The notes beneath the pieces are model-generated. The model was given only the letters and a program-made list of their open reading frames with translations, was not told where the DNA came from and did not search any database. 23,424 nucleotides of DNA, from NCBI GenBank assembly GCA_003522105.1, contig DPGF01000095.1:1-23424 (forward strand), given 5' to 3'. Both the position numbers and the translations under genes were made by a program. Source of the DNA: Oscillibacter sp. (GTDB lineage Bacteria > Bacillota > Clostridia > Oscillospirales > Oscillospiraceae). Shown here one piece after another: positions 13,794-21,826 of the stretch; positions within the stretch are counted from its first letter, which is position 1; the number at the start of each line of letters is the position of its first letter.

Positions 13794-16097
13794 ATGAAAA
13801 GAACACTTGCACTGATCCTTTCTCTGGTTATGTGTCTCGGTCTTCTCGCCGGCTGCGGCGACAAGAAGGACAACCAGACCGAGGACGAGAACACGCCGCT
13901 GGTCGTCGGCTATGCCCCGTTCAACGAAAAGTTCTCCCCCTTCTTCTCGGAATCCGCGTATGACCAGGATGTCTGGGTCATGACCTCTCTCGGCCTGCTC
14001 AACAGCGACCGTCAGGGCCAGATCATCATGAAGGGCATTGAGGGCGAAACGCACGCCTACAACGGCACCGACTATACCTACTATGGTCCTGCCGACTGCG
14101 AGATCGTCGAGAATGCCGACGGCACTGTCGACTACAACTTCACCATGCGTGAGGATCTCGTCTTCTCCGACGGCGAGAAGGTCACCATCGACGACGTCAT
14201 CTTCTCCATGTACGTCCTCTGCGACCCCACCTACGATGGTAACTCCACGCTGTACGCTGTCCCCATTCAGGGTATGGCTGCCTACCGCAGCGGTATGACC
14301 ACGCTCGCCAAGGCGCTTGCCGCGGCCGGTCGTGACAATGCTGACTTCACCTACTGGACCGAAGAGCAGCAGACCAAGTTCTGGGACAACTTCGATAAGG
14401 GTCTTGTTCCTTTCGCTCAGGGTATTGTCGACGCTTGCGTTGAGGCCGGTTACAATGAAGCGGGCGACGTTGCCGGCGCTGCTGCCAACTGGGGCTTCGA
14501 CGGCCTTGCCGCTGACGCTACCGTTGAGGACTTCGCTATGGCGATCGGCGAGCAGTACGGCTGGTCCTTCTCCGCTATGGAAAAGGAAGTCGGCAACTCC
14601 GACGCTCTTTCTGCCATGATGGACGAGGACGTCTACAACGACTATCCCACCATCGGCGTCAAGACCGGTGACTCCGCTGCCAACATCTCCGGTATCAAGA
14701 AGACCGGCGACTACAGCATGACCGTCACCCTCGACAAGGTCGACGCGACCGCCATCTATCAGCTCGGCGTGACCATCGCTCCGATGCACTACTATGGCGA
14801 TCCCTCCCTCTATGACTATGACAACAACCAGTTCGGCTTCCCCAAGGGCGATCTGAGCTCCGTGCGTGCCAAGACCACCGTCCCCATGGGCGCAGGCCCC
14901 TACAAGTACATCAAGTATGAGGATGGCGTTGTCTACTTCGAGGCCAACGATAACTACTTCCTTGGCGCTCCCAAGACCAAGTACCTCAACTTCCAGCAGT
15001 GCATGAGCGATGACGACAAGCTCAACGGCGTCATCACCGGCACCATCGACATTGCTGACCCCACCTTCTCCAACGACTCCGTTGAAGCCATCGAAAAGGC
15101 CAACGGCGGCGCACTGGACGGCGACAAGATCACGACCGATACCGTCGATAACCTCGGTTACGGCTACCTCGGCATGAGCGCCGCCTGCGTGAACGTCGGC
15201 GGCGAGCCGGGCAGCGAGGCTTCCAAGGACCTGCGCAAGGCCTTCGCCACTGTCTTCTCCGTCTATCGTAACGTCGCCATCGAGTCCTACTATGGCGAGC
15301 GCGCGAGCGTCATCAACTACCCCATCTCCAACACCTCCTGGGCCGCTCCCCAGCCCACGGACGACGGCTACAAGGTCGCCTTCTCCGTTGACGTGAACGG
15401 CAACGACATCTACACCTCCGACATGACCGCCGAGCAGCGCTATGATGCCGCTCTGCAGGCTGCCCTCGGCTACTTCGAGGCTGCCGGCTACACCGTCACC
15501 GACGGCAAGCTGACCGCGGCTCCCGCCGGCGCTAAGCTTGAGTACGAGATCCAGATCCCCGCTGACGGTTCCGGCGACCACCCCTCCTTCATGATGATCT
15601 CCGAGGCCTCCAAGGCTCTCGCCACGATCGGCATGAACCTCATCGTCACCGACCTGAGCGACTCCTCCGGCCTGTGGGACGGCATTGACGCCCGTCAGGT
15701 CGATATGTGGTGCGCTGCTTGGGGTGCTACCGTTGACCCGGATATGTACCAGATCTACTACTCCGACATTGCCAACCACACGACTGACCCCGGCGTTGGC
15801 AAGAACCCGTACGGCGGCCCTGCTCAGGGTGGTTCCAACAAGATGTACTGCATCGCTGATGCCGAACTCGATAACATGATCCTCACCGCTCGTGAGTCCC
15901 TCGACCAGAGCTACCGCAAGACCATGTACAAGGCCTGCCTCGACACCGTTGTCGACTGGGCTGTTGAGGTTCCCGTCTATCAGCGCCAGAACGCGATCAT
16001 CTTCTCCACCGAGCGCGTCAACATGAGCACTGTCACGCCCGACATCACCACCTTCTACAAGTGGTTTGCCGAGATTGAGAACATCGAGCTCAACTAA
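13794..16097 (+). CDS. Oligopeptide ABC transporter substrate-binding lipoprotein (SBP_bac_5 family), oversized
   Basis: This 767-residue lipoprotein captures peptides outside the membrane for the permease pair downstream. Its signal peptide MKRTLALILSLVMCLGLLAGC has a lipobox with Cys21. SBP_bac_5 features follow: YAPFNEKFSPFF, then NFTMREDLVFSDGEKVTIDDVIFS, later VPMGAGPYKYIKYEDG, and near the end AVEVPVYQRQNAIIFS. Typical members have about 540-600 residues. The extra length is mostly a mainly helical, acidic insertion at about residues 163-300, between DPTYDG and the strand ISGIKKTGDYSMTV. AAGGAG lies eight bases before the ATG. Codon use leans to a narrow set (AAC, GAC, TAC, AAG) with many GCT, as expected for an abundant protein. 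A stable hairpin follows the gene. Substrate could be oligopeptides or another large amide; peptides are favoured by the neighbouring peptidase. Confidence 0.92.
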   Translation: MKRTLALILSLVMCLGLLAGCGDKKDNQTEDENTPLVVGYAPFNEKFSPFFSESAYDQDVWVMTSLGLLNSDRQGQIIMKGIEGETHAYNGTDYTYYGPADCEIVENADGTVDYNFTMREDLVFSDGEKVTIDDVIFSMYVLCDPTYDGNSTLYAVPIQGMAAYRSGMTTLAKALAAAGRDNADFTYWTEEQQTKFWDNFDKGLVPFAQGIVDACVEAGYNEAGDVAGAAANWGFDGLAADATVEDFAMAIGEQYGWSFSAMEKEVGNSDALSAMMDEDVYNDYPTIGVKTGDSAANISGIKKTGDYSMTVTLDKVDATAIYQLGVTIAPMHYYGDPSLYDYDNNQFGFPKGDLSSVRAKTTVPMGAGPYKYIKYEDGVVYFEANDNYFLGAPKTKYLNFQQCMSDDDKLNGVITGTIDIADPTFSNDSVEAIEKANGGALDGDKITTDTVDNLGYGYLGMSAACVNVGGEPGSEASKDLRKAFATVFSVYRNVAIESYYGERASVINYPISNTSWAAPQPTDDGYKVAFSVDVNGNDIYTSDMTAEQRYDAALQAALGYFEAAGYTVTDGKLTAAPAGAKLEYEIQIPADGSGDHPSFMMISEASKALATIGMNLIVTDLSDSSGLWDGIDARQVDMWCAAWGATVDPDMYQIYYSDIANHTTDPGVGKNPYGGPAQGGSNKMYCIADAELDNMILTARESLDQSYRKTMYKACLDTVVDWAVEVPVYQRQNAIIFSTERVNMSTVTPDITTFYKWFAEIENIELN

Positions 16098-16136
16098 TTC
16101 CCAACCGCATTTTGCCGGATCTCTGATCTGAATTGA

Positions 16137-16170
16137 GCAGCCCGGCGGTCTTCACCGGCCGTCGGGCTGC
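16137..16170 (+). repeat. Stable intergenic hairpin between binding protein and permease genes
   Basis: GCAGCCCG (16137-16144) pairs with CGGGCTGC (16163-16170), with CGGT/ACCG inside around a CTTC loop. No U-tract follows directly, so it looks like a stabilising or processing hairpin that would raise binding-protein levels over the permeases, not a full terminator. Confidence 0.6.
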
Positions 16171-16282
16171 CCCGACTGCACGGCAAGGAGCGCTTCTTTT
16201 TTCAGAGGAGCGTTGCTTGATGTGCAGCAAAAAAGTGAGAGAGAGTAACCGAGAGCAGCACATCAGAACGGAGGTAATTTGC

Positions 16283-17269
16283 TTGCGAAAATACGTAGTA
16301 AAACGAATTTTGATTTCCATCGTGATCCTCTTCTTTGTGGGATTCATTATCTATGCGCTGATGCGCTGCCTGCCTACTTCCTTCATTGAGAATATGGCGC
16401 GCCAGAAGTCCATGCAGCCTGGCTCGAAGAGCTTCGACGATTGGATGGCGCAGCTCAATGCCATGTACAACATGGATAAGAGCATCATTCCCGGTTATTT
16501 TTCCTGGCTCGGTACCGCCATCCGCGGTGATTTCGGCGACAGCTGGTTCTACACCGTGCCGGTGCTTGAGAAGTTCAACGACTGCATCTGGCTCTCCTTC
16601 GTGATGGGCGGCATCGCCTTCATCCTTGAGATCCTCATCGCGGTTCCCCTCGGCGTCATTGCCGCAACCAAGCAGTACAGCAGAACCGACTACACGATCT
16701 CTGTTATCGCGCTGGCCGGTATCTCTCTGCCGACCTTCTTCTTTGCTTCTCTTCTGAAGCTGGTCTTTTCCGTCAAGCTCGGCTGGTTCGATCTGTTCGG
16801 TCTGGTCAGCCGCAACTACAACCAGCTCAGCAGCTGGGGTCAGGTCATGGATAAGGCGAACCATCTCGTGCTGCCCATTGTCACGCTGGTCGTCATCAGC
16901 ACGGGTTCTCTCATGCGCTACACCCGCACGAACATGCTCGAGGTGCTCAACGCGGACTACATCCGCACCGCACGCGCCAAGGGCCTTTCCGAAAAGAAGG
17001 TCATCTATCACCACGCCTTCCGCAACACCCTCATTCCGCTGGTCACGATCATCGGCGGCAGCCTGCCGGGTCTGTTCTCCGGCGCGCTGATCACGGAGAC
17101 CCTCTTCGCCATTCCCGGCATCGGCTACATCTCCTATCAGGCGATGGTCGGCGGCGATATTCCGTTCTCCATGTTCTACCTTGTGTTCCTGTCGGTGCTG
17201 ACGCTGCTCGGCAACCTCATCTCCGACATTCTGTACGCCGTGGTTGACCCGCGCGTGCGCATCGCTTAA
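16283..17269 (+). CDS. Oligopeptide ABC transporter permease, OppB/DppB type
   Basis: This is the first permease of the peptide importer, 328 residues with about six helices. It starts RKYVVKRILISIVILFFVGF, which fits the conserved short cytoplasmic start and first helix of DppB/OppB. The coupling-helix (EAA-like) region is ADYIRTARAKGLSEKKVIYHHAFRNTLIPL, and the C-terminus DILYAVVDPRVRIA is characteristic. I favour the TTG at 16283, with GGAGG eight bases before it. An in-frame ATG at 16220, with GAGGAG before it, would add a polar 21-residue extension (MCSKKVRESNREQH...) not expected for the family, so two starts are possible. The next permease begins 15 bases after the stop. Confidence 0.93.
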   Translation: MRKYVVKRILISIVILFFVGFIIYALMRCLPTSFIENMARQKSMQPGSKSFDDWMAQLNAMYNMDKSIIPGYFSWLGTAIRGDFGDSWFYTVPVLEKFNDCIWLSFVMGGIAFILEILIAVPLGVIAATKQYSRTDYTISVIALAGISLPTFFFASLLKLVFSVKLGWFDLFGLVSRNYNQLSSWGQVMDKANHLVLPIVTLVVISTGSLMRYTRTNMLEVLNADYIRTARAKGLSEKKVIYHHAFRNTLIPLVTIIGGSLPGLFSGALITETLFAIPGIGYISYQAMVGGDIPFSMFYLVFLSVLTLLGNLISDILYAVVDPRVRIA

Positions 17270-17284
17270 GAAAGGGGGAAGATC

Positions 17285-19147
17285 ATGAGCGTTTTTGATT
17301 ACGATAAAAACCGGGATAACCAGAAGCCGTTCCACGCTGCCGGTATGGTGGAGAACGCCGCCAAGCGCGCGACGGAAGACAATCAGGACAAGTACGCCAA
17401 GCAGGACAATACCCCCTCCGGCGGCAATGAGGAACACTTTTCCCTCAATGACGACCGCCGTGTTAAGGTTCTGTCCCCCGGCGCGCTCGTTGCCAAGCGC
17501 TTTTTCCGCAACCGCCTCGCGGTCGTTGGTCTGAGCATTCTCATTTTCATGTTTGTCTTTTCCTTCATCGGCGGCCTCCTTTCCCCTTATGGCGAAGATG
17601 AGTTCTTCTACCGTGAGGATCAGATCAACAAGGAGTTCGCTGTCGTGACGGAAAACAGCGATTTCCGCTACATGGCCAAGGATTCCAACCTCTTCGGCTC
17701 CGCCGTTCAGGCGCAGACCATGCTTGCCATTCAGAAGAACAGCGAATCCTTCTCCTACAACGGCACCAATTATGCCCTCGCACAGGAGGGTTCAGACTTC
17801 TACTCCATCTCCTCCGGCGGCAAGCTGATCGGCATCGCCTATAAAGATGTTGTCAGCTCCTCCGACGGTCAGGCACTGAGCTTTGAGTTTGTCTACACCG
17901 CACTCAAGTCCTACGCGGCGCTCGCGCAGGAGGTTGAGGAAGAGGCTGAGCAGGAGACTGCCGGCGTTTCCGAGGCCACCGGCGCTACCGACGATGCCGC
18001 TGAGCCTGCCGAGCCGGAAGAGGTCAGCGAGCCTGCCGCCAAGACCTTCACGGTCGACGGCCTGACCTACACGATCGCCGAGGACGGCGGCGTGCTGCAG
18101 GGCGAGAAGGAAGTGGCTTACATCAGCCGCTACATCGTGCAGGCCATCATGCCTGATATCTTCCTCTCCCGCGACTTTAAGGAAAAGCTCATCGACACCA
18201 TCGCTGCCGGTGAGACCAAATTCACCTACACCGACGAGTCCCTGATCCTCGATGACGAGCCTGACGCCGCGCTCGAGAGCGACGAGGCCGGTATCGGCGC
18301 CATGGACGACGGTCTTGTCGAAGAGGACAACACCGCCTCCAGCGCTACGGCGGAGTATACCATCGAGCGCAGCCAGAACCACGCCAACTGGATCATTCGC
18401 CAGCAGCAGTCCTCCCGCCAGTACGACTCTTACAGCTTCCCCAGTGCCAAGCACTGGCTCGGTACGGATAAGTACGGTATGGATATGCTCACGCGCCTGA
18501 TGTACGGCGGCCGCGTGTCCCTGATGATTGGCTTCATCGTCATCATCATCGAGACCGTGCTCGGCGTTATCCTCGGCGGCATCGCCGGTTACTTCGGCGG
18601 CTGGGTCGATAACCTCATCATGCGCCTGGTCGATATTTTCTACTGCATCCCCTCCATGCCCATTATCCTGATCCTCGGCGCAGCCATGGACCAGCAGCGC
18701 GTGGAGCCCGGCAAACGACTCATTTACCTGATGCTCATTCTCGGTATCCTCGGCTGGGCGGGTATCGCCCGTCTGGTCCGCGGCCAGATCCTCTCGCTGC
18801 GCGAGCAGGAATTCATGACCGCTACCGAAGCCTGCGGCATCAGCGTCAAGAGCCGCATCTTCAAGCACCTGATCCCCAACGTCATTCCTCAGCTGATCGT
18901 CAACTGCACGATGGGTCTCGGCTCCGTCATCATCACCGAGGCAACGCTCAGCTTCCTCGGTCTCGGCGTCAAGTTCCCGTTCGCTTCTTGGGGCAACATC
19001 ATCAACGACGTCAACAACACTCACGTGCTGACGACTTACTGGTTCATCTGGATCCCCGCGGGCCTGCTGCTCCTGCTCACCGTTCTCGCCTTCAACCTTG
19101 TCGGCGACGGTCTGCGCGATGCATTCGACCCGAAGATGAAGCGCTAA
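17285..19147 (+). CDS. Oligopeptide ABC transporter permease, OppC/DppC type, with large extracytoplasmic insertion
   Basis: This second permease has 620 residues, roughly double the usual 280-340. A polar N-terminus of about 65 residues leads to SPGALVAKRFFRNRLAVVG and helix 1 (about 79-99). The normal DppC core resumes at HWLGTDKYGMDMLTRLMYGGR (about 390), with the coupling helix EFMTATEACGISVKSRIFKHLIPNVIPQ and the ending GDGLRDAFDPKMKR. Between them about 280 residues face outside where 30-40 are normal. This domain has two copies of a short beta-type motif (SFSYNGTNYALAQEG at 155-169 and TFTVDGLTYTIAEDG at 254-268) joined by an acidic Glu/Ala/Pro linker (about 216-253), plus a possible third degenerate copy near 312. 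AAGGGGGA precedes the ATG. The reading frame is continuous through the insertion, so it is a real domain. Its role is unknown; docking of the oversized binding protein is a reasonable guess. Confidence 0.93.
   Translation: MSVFDYDKNRDNQKPFHAAGMVENAAKRATEDNQDKYAKQDNTPSGGNEEHFSLNDDRRVKVLSPGALVAKRFFRNRLAVVGLSILIFMFVFSFIGGLLSPYGEDEFFYREDQINKEFAVVTENSDFRYMAKDSNLFGSAVQAQTMLAIQKNSESFSYNGTNYALAQEGSDFYSISSGGKLIGIAYKDVVSSSDGQALSFEFVYTALKSYAALAQEVEEEAEQETAGVSEATGATDDAAEPAEPEEVSEPAAKTFTVDGLTYTIAEDGGVLQGEKEVAYISRYIVQAIMPDIFLSRDFKEKLIDTIAAGETKFTYTDESLILDDEPDAALESDEAGIGAMDDGLVEEDNTASSATAEYTIERSQNHANWIIRQQQSSRQYDSYSFPSAKHWLGTDKYGMDMLTRLMYGGRVSLMIGFIVIIIETVLGVILGGIAGYFGGWVDNLIMRLVDIFYCIPSMPIILILGAAMDQQRVEPGKRLIYLMLILGILGWAGIARLVRGQILSLREQEFMTATEACGISVKSRIFKHLIPNVIPQLIVNCTMGLGSVIITEATLSFLGLGVKFPFASWGNIINDVNNTHVLTTYWFIWIPAGLLLLLTVLAFNLVGDGLRDAFDPKMKR
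17591..18440 (+). other. Segment encoding the extracytoplasmic insertion in the OppC-type permease
   Basis: This stretch codes for residues about 103-387, after helix 1 and before the conserved HWLGTDKYG segment. It holds two motif copies at 17747-17791 and 18044-18088 and an acidic linker at about 17930-18043. Base composition and codon use look like the surrounding core, so there is no sign of recent foreign insertion. Confidence 0.8.
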
Positions 19148-19165
19148 GGAAGGAGGGCATCAGAA

Positions 19166-20323
19166 ATGGCTAAAAAGAACAGTGACGGCTATCTTTCCGC
19201 AAAGGAATCGCGCCGCATCTCCAAAGCAAACCGCAAGATCACCAATCAGCTCGAAAAGCAGCACAAGCGTAAGAATGTGCCCGAGAGCGAGTATCTGACG
19301 CAGATGAAGGACAACGCAAACGTCCTTGAGATCGACAATCTGCATACCTATTTCTTCACCGACGTCGGCACGGTGCACTCCGTGGACGGCATCTCCTTCA
19401 ATGTCCCCGTCGGCAAGACGGTGGGCGTTGTGGGTGAGTCGGGCTGCGGCAAGTCCGTGACGAGTCTTTCGATCATGCAGCTTTTGCAGCGTCCGCAGGG
19501 TCAGGTCGTGGAAGGCGAGATCCGCCTGAACCTCGGCAGCAAGGCCTACGACGTGACGAAGGCGCCCGACACCGTGATGCAGCACCTGCGCGGCAACTTC
19601 ATCTCCATGATCTTCCAGGAGCCGATGACCGCGCTGAACCCCGTCTTCCGCATCGGCGACCAGGTCGATGAGGTCATCGCCCTGCACAACGAAGAGGGCC
19701 ACGACAAGGAACAGATCAAGGCGCGCACCATCAAGCTCCTTGAAATGGTCGGCATCGCCAACAGCGAGGGCGTCTACAAGATGTTCCCGCACGAGCTCTC
19801 CGGCGGTATGCGCCAGCGCGTTATGATCGCCATGGCGCTTGCATGCAGCCCCAAGCTCATCATCGCCGATGAGCCCACCACGGCGCTCGACGTGACCATT
19901 CAGGCGCAGATCCTCGACCTGCTGCGCAACCTCAAGGATCGCATCAACTCCTCCATCATGTTCATCACGCATGACCTTGGCGTCATCGCGGAGATGGCGG
20001 ACTACGTGGTCGTCATGTATGCCGGCCGCATCGTCGAGCAGGGTACGGCGGAAGAGATCTTCGCCCACCCCGCGCATCCCTACACCATCGGTCTGATGGC
20101 GTCCAAGCCGGTCGTCGGCAAGCAGGTCGACAAGCTCTATTCTATCCCTGGCAAGGTCCCCAACCCCATCAACATGCCGAACTACTGCTACTTCAAAGAC
20201 CGCTGCGAAATGTGCGTAAACGGCTGCGAGGGCGCTTATCCGCATGAGGTCTCCCTCACCCCGACGCACAAGGTCAGCTGCTACCGTTACTATCCCGAAA
20301 ACATGAAGAAGGAGGGTGAATAA
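19166..20323 (+). CDS. Oligopeptide ABC transporter ATP-binding protein, OppD/DppD type
   Basis: This 385-residue cytoplasmic ATPase drives peptide import with its OppF-type partner. A lysine-rich extension of about 50 residues (MAKKNSDGYLSAKESRRISKANRK...) precedes the core, which is unusual. Then come Walker A GESGCGKS (90-97), Q-loop IFQEPMTALNP, signature LSGGMRQRV, Walker B LIIADEPTTALDV and the switch FITHDLGV. The C-terminal oligopeptide-type region has Cys347, Cys350, Cys354 and Cys372 (RCEMCVNGC...SC). This pattern resembles the cysteines reported to hold a [4Fe-4S] cluster in mycobacterial OppD. GGAGG lies nine bases before the ATG. The OppF gene starts two bases after the stop. Confidence 0.95.
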   Translation: MAKKNSDGYLSAKESRRISKANRKITNQLEKQHKRKNVPESEYLTQMKDNANVLEIDNLHTYFFTDVGTVHSVDGISFNVPVGKTVGVVGESGCGKSVTSLSIMQLLQRPQGQVVEGEIRLNLGSKAYDVTKAPDTVMQHLRGNFISMIFQEPMTALNPVFRIGDQVDEVIALHNEEGHDKEQIKARTIKLLEMVGIANSEGVYKMFPHELSGGMRQRVMIAMALACSPKLIIADEPTTALDVTIQAQILDLLRNLKDRINSSIMFITHDLGVIAEMADYVVVMYAGRIVEQGTAEEIFAHPAHPYTIGLMASKPVVGKQVDKLYSIPGKVPNPINMPNYCYFKDRCEMCVNGCEGAYPHEVSLTPTHKVSCYRYYPENMKKEGE

Positions 20324-20325
20324 TT

Positions 20326-21360
20326 ATGGCAGATCACAACAAGGTCAATCCCTTTGAGGATCCCAACTTCACCCCCGTGGAGTACGACCCGCAGTACATC
20401 CTTCAGGTCAACCACCTGAAGAAGTACTTCCCCATCAAGAGCGGCATGATCTCCCACACGGTCGGCTATGTCAAGGCCGTCGACGGCGTCACCTTCAACC
20501 TCAAGCGCGGCACGACGATGGGTCTGGTCGGCGAGTCCGGCTGCGGTAAAACCACGACCGGCCGCACGATCCTGCGCCTGTACGACACCAAGACCGCCGG
20601 TCAGGTGCTCTTCAACGGCCAGGAGGTCTACGACCTCTCCGCCAAGGAGATGCGCGCCCTGCGCACGAAGATGCAGATCATCTTCCAGGATCCGTTCTCC
20701 TCGCTGTCTCCGCGTATGCCGGTCGGCGAGATCATCGGCGAGGCCGTGCGTGAGCACAACCTTGTCTCGAAGGCGGAATTCAACGATTACATCGATCAGG
20801 TCATGGACAACTGCGGCCTGCAGCCCTTCCACAAGGATCGCTACCCGCACGAGTTCTCCGGTGGTCAGCGCCAGCGTATCTGCATCGCGCGTGCGCTCGC
20901 GCTCAACCCTGAGTTTATCGTCTGCGACGAGCCGGTCTCCGCACTCGACGTGTCCATTCAGGCGCAGATCATCAACCTGCTGAATGAGTTACAGGATAAG
21001 TACAAGCTGACCTATCTCTTCATCAGCCACGACCTTTCCGTTGTTGAGCACATTTCCGACACCGTCGGCGTCATGTACCTCGGCAACCTCGTGGAGTACG
21101 GCGCAAAGGAAGACATCTTCCGCAATCCCCTCCACCCCTACACGAAGGCGCTCTTCTCTGCCATTCCCGTCCCCGACCCGACGGTGAAGATGAACCGCAT
21201 CGTGCTTGAAGGTTCCATTCCCTCCCCGGCTAACCCGCCCAAGGGCTGCAAGTTCCACACCCGCTGCGCGAACTGCATGAAGTGCTGCGAGGAAGAGACT
21301 CCCGTCCAGCGTGAGATCGAACCCGGCCACTTCGTGTGCTGCCATCTCTACGATAAATGA
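20326..21360 (+). CDS. Oligopeptide ABC transporter ATP-binding protein, OppF/DppF type
   Basis: This 344-residue partner ATPase has Walker A GESGCGKTT (about 69-77), Q-loop IFQDPFSSLSPRM, signature FSGGQRQRI, Walker B FIVCDEPVSALDV and switch FISHDLSV. The C-terminal region is rich in cysteine (RCANCMKCC, and HFVCCHLYDK at the end), with Cys314, Cys317, Cys320/321 and Cys338/339, similar in layout to the OppD-type partner. AAGGAGG lies nine bases before the ATG, inside the end of the preceding gene. The 3' end overlaps the start of the next small gene as ATGA, so that gene is coupled. Assignment to OppF rather than OppD rests on gene order and length. Confidence 0.95.
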   Translation: MADHNKVNPFEDPNFTPVEYDPQYILQVNHLKKYFPIKSGMISHTVGYVKAVDGVTFNLKRGTTMGLVGESGCGKTTTGRTILRLYDTKTAGQVLFNGQEVYDLSAKEMRALRTKMQIIFQDPFSSLSPRMPVGEIIGEAVREHNLVSKAEFNDYIDQVMDNCGLQPFHKDRYPHEFSGGQRQRICIARALALNPEFIVCDEPVSALDVSIQAQIINLLNELQDKYKLTYLFISHDLSVVEHISDTVGVMYLGNLVEYGAKEDIFRNPLHPYTKALFSAIPVPDPTVKMNRIVLEGSIPSPANPPKGCKFHTRCANCMKCCEEETPVQREIEPGHFVCCHLYDK

Positions 21361-21656
21361 GGCGGAACGAGCGCATCTACGAGGATGACGACGGCCGCAC
21401 GGTCGCCGATATGAGCGGCATCGAGCCGCAGCCGATGCTCATTCCCCGCATTCACAAGCGCCGCGACCGCGCGGACTTTCGCGAGCCGGACGCGCCTGAG
21501 GCGAACGACCGCCCGTGGGACACGAGCGGCGAGTTAAACCGCGAGGAGCGCAACGCCGCCATCGGCGGCGCGCTGAAAGCGGGTCTGCTGATCGGCTTCA
21601 CGTTCCTCATCGCCGGTGCGGTGGCGATCCTCGCCATGCAGGTGCTGTGGGCATAA
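21357..21656 (+). CDS. Small tail-anchored-type membrane protein, last gene of the peptide transporter operon
   Basis: I do not recognise this 99-residue protein. Residues 1-70 are highly charged and low in hydrophobics (MRRNERIYEDDDGRT..., HKRRDRADFREPDAPEAND). Residues about 73-97 form a single hydrophobic helix (GLLIGFTFLIAGAVAILAMQ) that ends two residues before the C-terminus. There is no signal peptide, so the charged part is probably cytoplasmic and held to the membrane by its tail. Its ATG overlaps the OppF-type stop (ATGA), and a strong terminator follows at once, which supports a real final operon gene. A role next to the ATPases is possible but only inferred from position. Confidence 0.75.
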   Translation: MRRNERIYEDDDGRTVADMSGIEPQPMLIPRIHKRRDRADFREPDAPEANDRPWDTSGELNREERNAAIGGALKAGLLIGFTFLIAGAVAILAMQVLWA

Positions 21657-21662
21657 CGACAG

Positions 21663-21695
21663 AAAAAGGAAGACTCCTACGAGTCTTCCTTTTTT
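21663..21695 (+). terminator. Terminator of the peptide transporter operon
   Basis: GGAAGACTC (21668-21676) and GAGTCTTCC (21681-21689) form a perfect stem with a CTAC loop. It is flanked by AAAAA on the left and TTTTTT on the right, so it is efficient on the plus strand and can also work on the minus strand. It lies just past the last operon gene. Confidence 0.95.
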
Positions 21696-21783
21696 GCTGC
21701 CTGCGCAGCGAAGCGATGAGAATTTCAAACGGCAATGCGTATATCGAAGCGCCGCCCCGCCAACAGCTCTACCATACACAAAA

Positions 21784-21815
21784 AGAGAGCACCCTTTCCG
21801 GGTGCTCTCTTTTTC
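21784..21815 (-). terminator. Terminator of the decarboxylase genes
   Basis: AGAGAGCACCC (21784-21794) and GGGTGCTCTCT (21800-21810) form a perfect 11-bp stem with a five-base loop, followed on the minus strand by TTTTTGTG. It lies 17 bases beyond the stop of the beta subunit and has T-runs on both sides, so it also insulates against the convergent operon. Confidence 0.93.
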
Positions 21816-21826
21816 AAATCAGCCAA

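Noticed and set aside
14062..14079. NGTDY-type sequence in the binding protein similar to the motif repeated in the OppC insertion
   Set aside because: The match is only about five residues and similar strings are common in this binding-protein family, so shared origin cannot be claimed.
13791..15779. Long open frame of 662 codons on the minus strand opposite the peptide-binding protein
   Set aside because: It is antisense to a clear lipoprotein gene, its product is Val/Gly/Asp-rich with no family motif, and the open frame follows from the biased codon use of the real gene.
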